A DNA stretch of 64,000 nt from Magnetospirillum sp. (GTDB lineage: Bacteria; Pseudomonadota; Alphaproteobacteria; CACIAM-22H2): NCBI GenBank assembly GCA_027532905.1, contig JAPZUA010000001.1, positions 211,565 to 275,564 of the forward strand, in the 5' to 3' direction. Positions 34,147 to 43,122 of the stretch are shown here, one piece after another (position 1 is the first letter of the stretch; each line of letters begins with the position of its first letter). The notes under the pieces were generated by a model. The model did no database searches. It saw nothing but the letters and a program-made list of their open reading frames with translations, and had not been told where the DNA came from. Made by a program: the position numbers and the translations under genes.

Positions 34147-35193
34147 ATGATCCGCATTTCCCGTCGCGCCGCACTCGGCGGTCTTGCCGCCGGCACCGGA
34201 CTTCTCGCCGCCCCGACCCTCGTGCGCGCGCAAGCCGCGCGCGAACTCGTGATCGTCACCTATCCCGGCCGTCTGTCGGAACCGCATCGCTGGCTCGGCG
34301 ACCAGATGGAACGCCGCCATGCGGGCTTGCGCGTACGGCTGGTGCCGTCGGACAGCCAGGACATCGTCGCGCAGATCAAAGCGGGCCAAGGCCAATCGGC
34401 ATTCGACGCGATGCCCAACGACGAACCGCCGCACATCACGGCCATGTCCGAGGGCTACATTGCGCGGCGCAACGATGCCGCCCTCAAGAACCTGCCGAGC
34501 GCGTTCCCCGACCTGCTCGCCAAGAGCCAGGGCTTCGGCGTGCCGGCGACATATTCGCTGGTCGGCATCGCCTACAACTCGACGCTCGTGCGCAATCCGC
34601 CGGAATCCTGGGCCGACATGTGGAAGCCCGAGTTCCGGGGCAAGATCGGCATCGCGCGTACCTCTTCGAATCTGGGGCTCGCCACGCTCGCCATCGCGGC
34701 CAAGAGCTTCGGCGGTTCGGAAACCGCGCTCGACGTCGGCTGGGACAAGCTGCGCGAACTCCAGCCCAAGGCCGCACGCTCGCCCGCCATCCTCACGCAA
34801 ATGCTCGAGCGCGAAGAAATCGCGATCGCCCCATTGTGGAACAACAACACCGCCTCGGCGGCGGAGAAGGGGCTGCCGATCCGCTTCATGATGCCGAAGC
34901 CGGGCGCCATCGCGATCATCTCGTTCATGTCGGGCATCACGAACTCGCGCAATCCCGAACTGGTCAACGAATGGCTCGACGGCATCCTGTCGGCCGAATA
35001 CCAGGCGCGTGCCGCCGCGTCTCCCTACTTCTTCGGCCCAACGGTTCGCGGCGTGACGGTGCCCGAAGTGGCCCGCCCCTACACGCCTTCGACGCCAGCC
35101 GAAGTGCTTGCCCTGCAGACGATCGATTGGCCCGCGATTGCGCCGCAGCGCGGGCCGCTGGTCGAGCGTTTCGACCGCGTTTTCGCCCTCTGA
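34147..35193 (+). CDS. ABC transporter substrate-binding protein, Tat-type, first of tandem pair
   Basis: A 348-residue periplasmic protein with a twin-arginine signal (MIRISRRAALGGLAAG, cleavage after VRAQA). The PotD-like body contains SQDIVAQIKAGQG, ESWADMWKPEFRGKIGIAR and SPYFFGPTVRGVT. The next gene is a close paralogue sharing nearly the same order of motifs. The start is firm, with AGGAGG 6 nt upstream. It heads the SIS/PfkB operon. Confidence 0.92.
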   Translation: MIRISRRAALGGLAAGTGLLAAPTLVRAQAARELVIVTYPGRLSEPHRWLGDQMERRHAGLRVRLVPSDSQDIVAQIKAGQGQSAFDAMPNDEPPHITAMSEGYIARRNDAALKNLPSAFPDLLAKSQGFGVPATYSLVGIAYNSTLVRNPPESWADMWKPEFRGKIGIARTSSNLGLATLAIAAKSFGGSETALDVGWDKLRELQPKAARSPAILTQMLEREEIAIAPLWNNNTASAAEKGLPIRFMMPKPGAIAIISFMSGITNSRNPELVNEWLDGILSAEYQARAAASPYFFGPTVRGVTVPEVARPYTPSTPAEVLALQTIDWPAIAPQRGPLVERFDRVFAL

Positions 35194-35221
35194 CGTTCCC
35201 CCGCAACCCAGGAGATCAAAC

Positions 35222-36274
35222 ATGACAATCCGCAAAATCGGCCGTCGCGACTTCGCGCGCGGCCTTGCCGCCGGCAGCGCTCTGCTCGCCGCTCCGTCCG
35301 TCGTGCTTGCCCAGACCGCGCGCGAGCTTGTGATCGTAAGCTTCGCGGGCCAGCTGCAGGAGCCGCACCAGTGGCTCGCGCGCCGCATGGAACAGGCCAC
35401 GCCGGGCCTGCGCATCCGCCTCGTGCCGAGCGAAAGCCAGGACATCGTCGCCTCGATCAAGGCCGCCCAGGGCTTCTCGCCGTTCGACGCGATGCCCAAT
35501 GGCGAGCCGCCGCATCTGATCGCGCAGCGCGACGGCTACATCAAGCGTATCGAGCCTGCGCGACTGCGCAACTACGCGAATCTGATTCCGGAACTGAACG
35601 CGAAGTCGGGCGGCTTCGGCGTGCCGGCGAGCTACTCGTTGATCGGCATCGCTTACAACGAAAAAGTCGTGCGCAATGCGCCGACCAGCTGGGCCGACAT
35701 GTGGAAGCCCGAATACGCGGGCAAGATCGGCATTCCGCGCGCTTCGTCCAATCTCGGCCTCGGCGTGCTGGCGATCGTAGCCAAGATCTTCGGCGGCGCT
35801 GAAGACAATCTCGAACCGGCATGGACCAAGCTGCAGGAACTGAAGCCGCAGGTCGGCCGCACACCCACGCAGCTCATCCAGATGCTCGAGCGCGAAGAGA
35901 TCGGCTTGGCGCCGATCTGGAACAACGACGCCGCCGCCTCGGCCGCGAAGGGTCTGCCGATCAAGTTCGTGCAGCCTGCGCCGGGCCCCGTCGCTATCGT
36001 CTCGTTCATGTCTGAGATCGCGAATACGCGTCATTCCGATCTCGTGTACCAGTGGATCGACGGCATCCTTTCGCCCGAGTACCAGCAGTTCGCCGCTAAC
36101 ACGCCCTACTTCTTCGGGCCGACCGTGCGCGGCGTGACGATCCCCGAGGCTGCACGCCCCTACACGCCCTCTACGCCGGCGGAAGTGGCGCGGCTTCAGT
36201 CGGTCGATTGGGGCAAGATCGCCCCGGTGCGCGGCCAGATCGTGGAACGCTTCGACCGCGTCTTCGCGAGCTGA
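35222..36274 (+). CDS. ABC transporter substrate-binding protein, Tat-type, second of tandem pair
   Basis: A 350-residue paralogue of the previous gene (SQDIVASIKAAQG, SWADMWKPEYAGKIGIP, TPYFFGPTVRGVT). The signal peptide carries GRRDFARG. It lies 28 bp downstream with an AGGAGA site. As in the left-end operon, two binding proteins are provided for one permease pair, possibly to widen the ligand range. The next gene starts 3 bp after its stop. Confidence 0.92.
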   Translation: MTIRKIGRRDFARGLAAGSALLAAPSVVLAQTARELVIVSFAGQLQEPHQWLARRMEQATPGLRIRLVPSESQDIVASIKAAQGFSPFDAMPNGEPPHLIAQRDGYIKRIEPARLRNYANLIPELNAKSGGFGVPASYSLIGIAYNEKVVRNAPTSWADMWKPEYAGKIGIPRASSNLGLGVLAIVAKIFGGAEDNLEPAWTKLQELKPQVGRTPTQLIQMLEREEIGLAPIWNNDAAASAAKGLPIKFVQPAPGPVAIVSFMSEIANTRHSDLVYQWIDGILSPEYQQFAANTPYFFGPTVRGVTIPEAARPYTPSTPAEVARLQSVDWGKIAPVRGQIVERFDRVFAS

Positions 36275-36277
36275 ACG

Positions 36278-37357
36278 ATGACCATGACGACGCCGTCGCC
36301 CATGCGCGTAGACATCGCACGCCAACCCGACATGTTGGCGGCGTTCGCCGCGCGCGCCGAGGGCTTCGCAGCTCTTGGCCGCAAGGTGTTGGCGCCGGGC
36401 GACGGCGGCCGTCTTTGGATCACCGGCTGCGGCGACGGCTTGTTTGCCGCCATCGCCGCAAGCCGCTGGGCTACCGAATGTGGGCTCGATTGGCGCCCCA
36501 TTGGGGCAATGGATATGGTTCTGGCAGCCCATCGACTGCGCCCTAGCGACCGCGTCATCGCGATTTCGATGTCCGGCAATGTCGATCGCACGGTCGAAGC
36601 TGCGCGCGCGGTCGCGGCCGCAGGCGTAACGATGCTCGCGCTCGTCAACGGCAATGGCGGTCGTCTCGGCGAAATCGCCGGCGCCAAGATTTCGCTCGAC
36701 CTTGCGGATATCGCACCGTTCCTATGCGGAACGGCAAGCTATACGGCAACACTCACCGCGTTGCTCGCCCTCGCTGCCGGTGCAGCCGGCCGCAACCCGC
36801 CCGATCTGGCGGCCCCAATTGCCGCCCAACGTGCGGCACTCGCCGCAAGCGACGACGCATTTGCCGGACTCGCCGTCCCGACCGGCGTGCGCGTTCTGTC
36901 GGCCGACAACGATATCGGCACCGCCCAGTATGGAACCGCGAAGTTCGTCGAACTCACGCGCATTCCGGCGTGGTCGGGCGAACTCGAGGAATTCGCGCAC
37001 AGCCAGTATTGGGCCATGCCCACGCAAGATCTCGTCGTCGTGCTGGCGGGCGATGCTGCACTTGCAGCCTATGCCGACGAAAGCTGTGCCGCCCTCGGCG
37101 AGCTTGAGGTCGCCACACTTGCGATCGACACGCTGTCGACGCCTGTTGCGCGCGCCACGCGGCACATTACACTGCCGGACGTGCCGCCTTCTTTGTTCGC
37201 ACTTGCCGCCTGCGTTCCGCTGCAAATTCTTGCAAACACCCTTGCGCGCGCAAGTGGCCTTGATCCAGACACGCGCACGCATCTCAAATCCGATGCACAG
37301 CGCTTCAAAGTGAGCCGCATGCTCACGCGGCGCAGCTTGCTCGGCACCGGCGCATGA
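36278..37357 (+). CDS. SIS-domain sugar isomerase/deglycase-like protein
   Basis: A 359-residue protein with two SIS (sugar isomerase) domains. The first shows WITGCGDGLFAAIAA and a phosphate-binding SMSGNVDRT; the second shows TAQYGTAKFVELTRIPAWSGELEEFAH with the glutamates typical of the GlmS/FrlB active site. SIS enzymes isomerise or deglycate phosphosugars. It is followed by a PfkB kinase (ATGA overlap), and the same pair recurs at 40967-43122. This matches the logic of FrlB and FrlD in fructoselysine breakdown, but no specific substrate is proven. Confidence 0.8.
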   Translation: MTMTTPSPMRVDIARQPDMLAAFAARAEGFAALGRKVLAPGDGGRLWITGCGDGLFAAIAASRWATECGLDWRPIGAMDMVLAAHRLRPSDRVIAISMSGNVDRTVEAARAVAAAGVTMLALVNGNGGRLGEIAGAKISLDLADIAPFLCGTASYTATLTALLALAAGAAGRNPPDLAAPIAAQRAALAASDDAFAGLAVPTGVRVLSADNDIGTAQYGTAKFVELTRIPAWSGELEEFAHSQYWAMPTQDLVVVLAGDAALAAYADESCAALGELEVATLAIDTLSTPVARATRHITLPDVPPSLFALAACVPLQILANTLARASGLDPDTRTHLKSDAQRFKVSRMLTRRSLLGTGA

Positions 37358-38226
37358 CGGCGACCGTGCATGTCGTCGGCTATCTTTCGATCGACAGGAT
37401 CGAAACCGGCCGCGATGCGGGCGACGAAGTGCCGGGCGGTGCTGCTCTCTACGCGGCCTTGGGGGCACGCGCGGCAGGTGCGGCGGTCGCGTTGCACGCG
37501 ATGTCGGGCGTCGATTTTCGCGCCGAATGGCTGCAGCAGGCGGCCACTCTCGGGATCGATCTCGCAGGCGTTGTCCTGTGCTCGAGTCCCACGCGCCGCG
37601 CACGTCTTGCCTATCGCACCGACGAAAGCCGCGACAATGCGCACCACGCGCAGGATGCTTGGTGGGAACGCACGCACACCCTCGTCCCCGCGGTACCTGC
37701 CGCCCTCGCGGCGGGCGATGTCGTCGCGCTGATGGCGGTGCCAAGCGCCGTCGCCGCAAAGACGCTGGCAGCTGCCGCAAGGGCGGGAGCACGCGTCGTC
37801 ATGGATACGAGTGCAGCATTTGCAACGCGCGAACACGATGCAGTCTGCGCAAATGCCGCCAAAGCCTATGTCTTTGCGCCGAGTTTGGAAGAAACGCGGC
37901 ATCTCTGCCCCGACTGCAGCGACGATGCGGCGGCCTTTGCGCTCGCGGGCTCTGGCTGCAACGTGCTGCACAAGCGCGGAGCGGCTGGTGCTTTTGCCGT
38001 CGCTGCCCGTGCCGCCACGGGCCTGCGGCTTGCAGCCCCGCCCGCAACGTTGCGCGACCCGACGGGGGCCGGCGATGCGGTCGTAGGGGCCCTTGCAGCC
38101 GGAATTGCCGCCGGGCTCGATTTCACCGCCGGCGCGCGTGCAGCCTTGCAGATTGGCGCGCGTTGCGTTGGCGGCTGGGGGCCTGCAGCCCTTGGGCTAC
38201 ACTTCGAAGGATCGGCCGCATCATGA
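37354..38226 (+). CDS. PfkB-family carbohydrate/nucleoside kinase
   Basis: A 290-residue ribokinase-like kinase. The N-terminal GYLSIDRIE and GGAALYAALGARA match PfkB signature 1, and DPTGAGDAVVGAL is signature 2 with the catalytic Asp. Members phosphorylate ribose, fructose, fructoselysine, nucleosides and pseudouridine. It overlaps both the SIS gene before it and the ATPase gene after it. It would phosphorylate the imported compound for the SIS enzyme (inference). Confidence 0.85.
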   Translation: MTATVHVVGYLSIDRIETGRDAGDEVPGGAALYAALGARAAGAAVALHAMSGVDFRAEWLQQAATLGIDLAGVVLCSSPTRRARLAYRTDESRDNAHHAQDAWWERTHTLVPAVPAALAAGDVVALMAVPSAVAAKTLAAAARAGARVVMDTSAAFATREHDAVCANAAKAYVFAPSLEETRHLCPDCSDDAAAFALAGSGCNVLHKRGAAGAFAVAARAATGLRLAAPPATLRDPTGAGDAVVGALAAGIAAGLDFTAGARAALQIGARCVGGWGPAALGLHFEGSAAS

Positions 38227-39272
38227 GCCATATCACGCTCCAGGACATCGCAAAAAGCTTCGGCCCCATGCGCGTGCTCGACGGCTGTTCGGTTGCCGTC
38301 GACAAGGGCACGGTGATGACGCTGCTCGGCCCCTCGGGCTGCGGCAAGACTACATTGCTGCGGACGCTTGCAGGTTTCGTCGAGCCCGACAGCGGTCGCG
38401 TGGTCGTGGGCGGGCGCGACATCACCGACCTGCCGCCGAACCGCCGCCAGGTCGGGTACGTGTTCCAGTCCTATGCGCTGTTTCCGCATCTCGACGTTGC
38501 GGCGAACGTTGCCTATGGGCTGCGCGTGCGCCGCGTGAGCCAGGCTGAAACGCAAGCGCGCGTGCGAAAGGCGCTCGATCTTGTATCGCTTTCGGCCTAT
38601 GCCGACCGCTTTCCCGCACGCCTGTCCGGCGGGCAGCAGCAGCGCGTGGCTATCGCGCGTGCCCTCGTGCTCGAACCAGAGGTGCTGCTGCTCGACGAGC
38701 CGTTCAACGCGCTCGACGCCAAGCTGCGCCTGTCGATGCAGATCGAATTGCGCAAGCTCATCGAGCGCGTCGGCATCACCTCGATCTTCGTCACGCACGA
38801 CCAGCAGGAAGCCATGACGCTATCTGATCGCGTGGCGGTGATGCGCGCAGGCCGTATCGAACAGGTTGGTGCGCCAATCGACATCTACGACCGACCTCGC
38901 ACTGCCTATGTCGCGGCTTTCATCGGTCGCGCCAACGTATTGCCCATCGACATACTTGGCGGCCGCGTCACGCGTGATCCGGCGATCGTCGCTGCGCGCG
39001 CGGACGGTGCTGCGTGGCTCGTCGTGCGGCCCGAAAATCTGGCGCTCGAACAAGCAGGTGAAGGCCCGGGCTGGCATGGGACGGTCGCATTTGCGACCCC
39101 GCAGGGGGCCACGATCGAATACGAGATCGCGATCGGTGCGGCAGAGCCGTTGCGCGTCGTTGCATTGCGCAAGGTCGGCGAACCGCCGGCGGCGATGGGT
39201 TCGCCCGTACGCGTGCGCGCAGTCGACCCCGCCGCTTGCGTCGTTCTGGAAGAGGGGCCGGACGGTGTCTAG
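38223..39272 (+). CDS. ABC transporter ATP-binding protein, PotA-like
   Basis: A 349-residue ATPase with GPSGCGKTT, VFQSYALFPHL, LSGGQQQRVAIARAL, LLLDEPFNALD and THDQQEAM, followed by a TOBE domain. It overlaps the PfkB gene (ATGA) and the next permease by 8 bp. It powers the importer fed by the tandem binding proteins at 34147-36274. Confidence 0.95.
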   Translation: MSHITLQDIAKSFGPMRVLDGCSVAVDKGTVMTLLGPSGCGKTTLLRTLAGFVEPDSGRVVVGGRDITDLPPNRRQVGYVFQSYALFPHLDVAANVAYGLRVRRVSQAETQARVRKALDLVSLSAYADRFPARLSGGQQQRVAIARALVLEPEVLLLDEPFNALDAKLRLSMQIELRKLIERVGITSIFVTHDQQEAMTLSDRVAVMRAGRIEQVGAPIDIYDRPRTAYVAAFIGRANVLPIDILGGRVTRDPAIVAARADGAAWLVVRPENLALEQAGEGPGWHGTVAFATPQGATIEYEIAIGAAEPLRVVALRKVGEPPAAMGSPVRVRAVDPAACVVLEEGPDGV

Positions 39273-40152
39273 CGCCCCGCTCCTGCGGCGCATCCTGCAC
39301 GGGCGCGGCATCTGGCCCGCCGTGCCGGCCCTCGCCTATCTTTTCGTCTTCTTGGCGTTGCCGATGCTTACGCTTCTCGCCTTCGGCTTCGTCACGATCG
39401 ACCGTGGGCGCATTGTTGCAGATACCTGGACGCTCGGTTATCTCCACTCGGCCCTTACAGACGATCTAGTCTGGCGGCTGATGTGGCGCAGCTTCTGGGT
39501 CGCCGCCGTCTCATCCGTACTCACACTGCTGCTCGCCTATCCGGTCGCCTATCTGTTTGCCGAGGCCAAGGGCATCTGGCGTACCCTCATTCTTGTCGCG
39601 GTCGTTGCACCGCTGCTGACAAGTGCCCTCGTGCGCGCCTATGCGTGGATCGTGATCCTTGGTGGACGGCGCGGGCTCGTAAACCAGACCCTGCTGTCGC
39701 TCGGGCTGATCGACCAGCCCTTGCGGATACTCAACACGGATTGGGCCGTGCTTATCGGCATGACGCAGATTCACCTGCCCTTCATGATCCTGCCTCTGCT
39801 CGCCGTGCTTGCCGAGCGCGACCGCCGCCTCGAAGAGGCCTCGCTCAATCTCGGGGCGAGCCAGACGGGTACTTTCTTCCGCGTCGTCGTGCCGATGTCC
39901 GTACCGGCCATTTTCGCGGGCCTCGCACTAGTCTTTGCGGTTTCCTACACGAACTTCATCGTGCCCCAGTTGCTTGGCGGCGGCAGCTATTCCACGCTTG
40001 CCGTGCAGGTCTACGAGCAGACCATTGTTGTGCTCGATTGGACGCGCGGTGCGGTCCTCGCCACGATCCTGCTGTCGACCTGCTTTGCCTTCGTGCTGGC
40101 GATCGTTGCCTTCGGCAATCGCCTCGCGCGCTGGAACGAGTCTGCCGCATGA
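39265..40152 (+). CDS. ABC transporter permease, PotB-like
   Basis: A 295-residue membrane permease with about six helices. The EAA loop is LEEASLNLGASQTGTFFRVVVP. The GTG at 39265 overlaps the ATPase stop by 8 bp, and the N-terminal SSAPLLRRILHGRG is short and basic, as usual. It overlaps the next permease by 4 bp. Confidence 0.9.
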   Translation: MSSAPLLRRILHGRGIWPAVPALAYLFVFLALPMLTLLAFGFVTIDRGRIVADTWTLGYLHSALTDDLVWRLMWRSFWVAAVSSVLTLLLAYPVAYLFAEAKGIWRTLILVAVVAPLLTSALVRAYAWIVILGGRRGLVNQTLLSLGLIDQPLRILNTDWAVLIGMTQIHLPFMILPLLAVLAERDRRLEEASLNLGASQTGTFFRVVVPMSVPAIFAGLALVFAVSYTNFIVPQLLGGGSYSTLAVQVYEQTIVVLDWTRGAVLATILLSTCFAFVLAIVAFGNRLARWNESAA

Positions 40153-40958
40153 CGAAGAATCTCGCCCCCATCGACCGCATCGGCCGCTTCGTACTCGGCG
40201 CCGTCGCCGCTTTCTCGCTGCTGCTGCTTGTGGCGCCAAGCCTCATCGTCGTCGCAATCTCGTTCGAGCCGCGCGGTTTCATCGCCTTTCCGCCGTCGGG
40301 CTTCTCGCTGCGCTGGTACGAGCATGTGTTCTCAAACCGGCAGCTCACGGACTCCGTTGTCGTAAGCCTGTGGGTCTCGCTCGCCGTCGCCAGCATCACG
40401 CTTGCCCTCGGCGTGCCGGCCGCTTTTGCATCCGTGCGCGGCACCTTTGCGGGCAAAGCGGCCGCAAACGCCTTTCTGCTCGCACCGCAAATGATGCCGG
40501 GCATGGTGATCGGCATTGCGAGTCTGTTCTTCGGCGCGTATTTCGCGTTCCGCGCGTCGAACGCAATGCTGATCCTCGCTTTGTCGGTCTTCTGCCTGCC
40601 GTTTGTGATCCGCATTGCGATGGCAAGGCTGGCCGGCCTCGACCCACGCCTCGACGAGGCGAGCGCCAATCTGGGTGCGGGCAAGTTCGAAACCTTCGTG
40701 CGCGTCACGCTGCCGCAACTGGGCCCGGCACTCGTCGCCGCCGCCGCCTTCACCTTCATCGAGGCGTTCGACAATGTGACGGTCGCCTTGTTCACATCCG
40801 ACGTACGCGGCAGGCCCCTGCCGGTCGAGCTCTACTATCTCGTGCAATACGACAGCACGCCAGCGATCGCGGCGATCTCGGCACTTGAGATCGGCCTTTC
40901 TTTCGCGATCATGCTTGTTTTGGCGCGCACGGTCGGCCTCGAGCGTTTGGGGCGTTAG
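40149..40958 (+). CDS. ABC transporter permease, PotC-like
   Basis: A 269-residue permease. It has the motif SFEPRGFIAFPPSGFSLRWYE after helix 1 and the EAA loop LDEASANLGAGKFETFVRVTLP. It is the second channel subunit, and the SIS gene follows 8 bp later in the same operon. Confidence 0.92.
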   Translation: MTKNLAPIDRIGRFVLGAVAAFSLLLLVAPSLIVVAISFEPRGFIAFPPSGFSLRWYEHVFSNRQLTDSVVVSLWVSLAVASITLALGVPAAFASVRGTFAGKAAANAFLLAPQMMPGMVIGIASLFFGAYFAFRASNAMLILALSVFCLPFVIRIAMARLAGLDPRLDEASANLGAGKFETFVRVTLPQLGPALVAAAAFTFIEAFDNVTVALFTSDVRGRPLPVELYYLVQYDSTPAIAAISALEIGLSFAIMLVLARTVGLERLGR

Positions 40959-40966
40959 GATTGAAC

Positions 40967-42103
40967 ATGGTCGATTCGCAAGATCCCTATGCTGAGCGCC
41001 TGCGTGCCTTGCGCGCAGAACCGTCGCGCGACGTGGCCGGCGACCCTGCACGCCTTCGCCGCGTGGGCTTCACGCGCGACGAGATGGCGGGCCAAGGTGC
41101 GGCCATCCGCACAACGCTCGATGCCGAAGCGCCCGCCTTGTCTGCGCTGGCAGCGCGCATCCGCGACCGCAGCTTGGACCATATCGCGATCGCAGGCTGC
41201 GGCGATTCCTGGTTCGTGGGCATGGGCGTGCGCCATGCGCTCGAGCTGCTGACCGGGCGCCCGTGCCTTGCCGTACAAGCGCTCGACTTCGCAGCCTACG
41301 ACCATTGCGGCACGGGGCCAAACGGGCTTGTCCTTGGGCTCAGTGCGGGCGGAAATACGCCGGCCGTAATGGCTGCGTTGCGCATGGCGCGCGCGCGCGG
41401 CGCCATGACCGTCGGGCTCTCGAACACGGCAGGCTCGGCGATCCTCTCCGAATTCGACGGCGGACTGCGGGTTCATGCAACGCGACGCGGCTGGCCCACG
41501 CAATCGAGCACGGCCGCGATGGCCCTTCTCGTGAAGCTCGGCCTTGCGATCGCGCCGCCTTCGCTGCAACACACGCAGATCGCTGCCGCCCTTGCCGAAG
41601 CGCCGGCCCTTGCCGATGCCACGCTGGCGCAGTGCGATGGGGCAGCCGCACAAGCGGCCCGCGCGATCGCCGATGCCACGACCGTGTTTTTTGCCGGTAC
41701 AGGCCCGCACTACGCCACGGCCTGCTTTGCGGCCGCAAAACTGCGCGAGCTCTCGCCCGTGCATGCCGCTGCCTTCCCGCTCGAAGAGCTGCACCATTAC
41801 CGGCTGCCAAAAGCAGGCGACGCGCTCTTCGTCGTCGCACCGGACGCCGCAAGCCGCGAACGCGCCCTCGATACGGCTCTCGTCGGTGCGGCGGAAGGGG
41901 CTCGGGTCTATGCGCTTCTGTCGGCACCCGACCACGAGATCGAAGCCCGCGTTGCAGGCACAATCCAAGTGCCGCCGGTCGCAGCGTCGCTGGCGGCGAT
42001 CGTGCATGCGCCGGCAATCCATGCGCTTGCCTATCATTTTGCAATGGCCCGCGATGCGTTGGGGCTTAGCTATTCCGAGCACCGCGCCGAGGTGCGGACG
42101 TGA
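40967..42103 (+). CDS. SIS-domain sugar isomerase/deglycase-like protein, second copy
   Basis: A 378-residue double-SIS protein. It has AIAGCGDSWFVGMGVRHAL and LSAGGNTPAV in domain 1, and FFAGTGPHYATACFAAAKLREL with AFPLEELHHYRL in domain 2. The GTGPxxATA..AAAKLxE pattern and the following EE-H motif recall GlmS, AgaS, FrlB and GfrE-type deglycases. The ATG follows AGGA at suitable spacing. It is translationally coupled to the following PfkB gene. Two unlike SIS enzymes may form a pair, as in glucoselysine breakdown (inference). Confidence 0.82.
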   Translation: MVDSQDPYAERLRALRAEPSRDVAGDPARLRRVGFTRDEMAGQGAAIRTTLDAEAPALSALAARIRDRSLDHIAIAGCGDSWFVGMGVRHALELLTGRPCLAVQALDFAAYDHCGTGPNGLVLGLSAGGNTPAVMAALRMARARGAMTVGLSNTAGSAILSEFDGGLRVHATRRGWPTQSSTAAMALLVKLGLAIAPPSLQHTQIAAALAEAPALADATLAQCDGAAAQAARAIADATTVFFAGTGPHYATACFAAAKLRELSPVHAAAFPLEELHHYRLPKAGDALFVVAPDAASRERALDTALVGAAEGARVYALLSAPDHEIEARVAGTIQVPPVAASLAAIVHAPAIHALAYHFAMARDALGLSYSEHRAEVRT

Positions 42104-43122
42104 CGGTGCGCGCCTTTGCGATCGGCGGCGTGATCGTCGACTGCATCGTCGAAGCGAATGGCACACTGCATCTCGACCAGCTCGGCGGCAACGCGCTGCA
42201 TGCGGCTTTGGGTGCGCGCCTGTTTCTCGACCGCGTCGGCGTCGTGGGCCGTGTGCCCGCAACGTATTCGTTGGATGCCTTGGCCAAAGCGGCTGGCGAC
42301 CGCCTCGATCTGTCCGGCATCGGCGTCGAACCGGATACGCAAGCGCAGCCCGAATGGTTCTTCCACAATGCGGACGGATCGCGCATGGACCATCTCCATG
42401 CCGCCCCCGCTGAAATGGTCGGATTGGGCCTCGCTGGCCCCGTGCTGACGCCAGAAGAAACGGTACGCTGGCGCGCATATCTCGAAGGTACTGCGCAGGG
42501 CCGCACGGGCTACAGCGCGTTTCGCGCCTTGCATCCAGCAAGGCCCGACGACATTCCAAGCACCTATTGGCAGGCGCGCGGCGTGCATATCGGCGCCAAT
42601 GCGGTCGTACAGATGGTCGCCTGCGCGGCGGCGGCACACACTGCAGGTCTTGTTGCGACAATCGACCCAGGCTTCCAAGCCGCCAATCTGGGGCGTGCCG
42701 AGCTCGACGCGATCCTCCGCCATGTCGATGCATTTTTGCCCAGCGAAAAGGAATTGGCCGTGCTGCGGCCAGGTCTCGGCCTCCACGCGGCTTTGGCCGA
42801 CATTGCGGGAAGTTCGCGCGCCATCGTCGGCGTCAAACGCGGTTCGGCGGGTGCGATCCTGCGCCTGGCCGACGGCCGCTTCGTCGAGGCGGCGGCTCTC
42901 GATGTTGCCGCCCGCGATCCAGTCGGTGCGGGCGACGCATTCTGCGGCGGCTTCTTGAGTGCGCGCATCGAAGGCTACGACGGCGAAGCGGCATTGCGGC
43001 GCGCGGTCGTCGCGGGTGCCTTCGCCGTCGAGGCGATAGGCATCGCCCATCTGCTCGGCGCCGACTCCAGCCTGCGCGACCAACGCCTTGCGCGCGTTCA
43101 AACCACGAGGAGCTCGTCTTGA
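42100..43122 (+). CDS. PfkB-family carbohydrate/nucleoside kinase, second copy
   Basis: A 340-residue ribokinase-family enzyme. It has GGVIVDCIVEANG, LGGNALHAALGARLF and the signature ARDPVGAGDAFCGGF with the catalytic Asp. It differs from the first PfkB gene by an insertion of about 50 residues (roughly 115-160). The GTG overlaps the SIS stop (GTGA), and its own TGA overlaps the TTG of the BtpA gene. The second kinase may act on a different sugar part of the same compound. Confidence 0.85.
   Translation: MTVRAFAIGGVIVDCIVEANGTLHLDQLGGNALHAALGARLFLDRVGVVGRVPATYSLDALAKAAGDRLDLSGIGVEPDTQAQPEWFFHNADGSRMDHLHAAPAEMVGLGLAGPVLTPEETVRWRAYLEGTAQGRTGYSAFRALHPARPDDIPSTYWQARGVHIGANAVVQMVACAAAAHTAGLVATIDPGFQAANLGRAELDAILRHVDAFLPSEKELAVLRPGLGLHAALADIAGSSRAIVGVKRGSAGAILRLADGRFVEAAALDVAARDPVGAGDAFCGGFLSARIEGYDGEAALRRAVVAGAFAVEAIGIAHLLGADSSLRDQRLARVQTTRSSS

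Noticed and set aside
37527-38222. Upstream extension of the ATPase frame over the PfkB gene
   Set aside because: The frame is open by chance through the PfkB gene; the ATPase homology and the ATGA overlap set the start at 38223.
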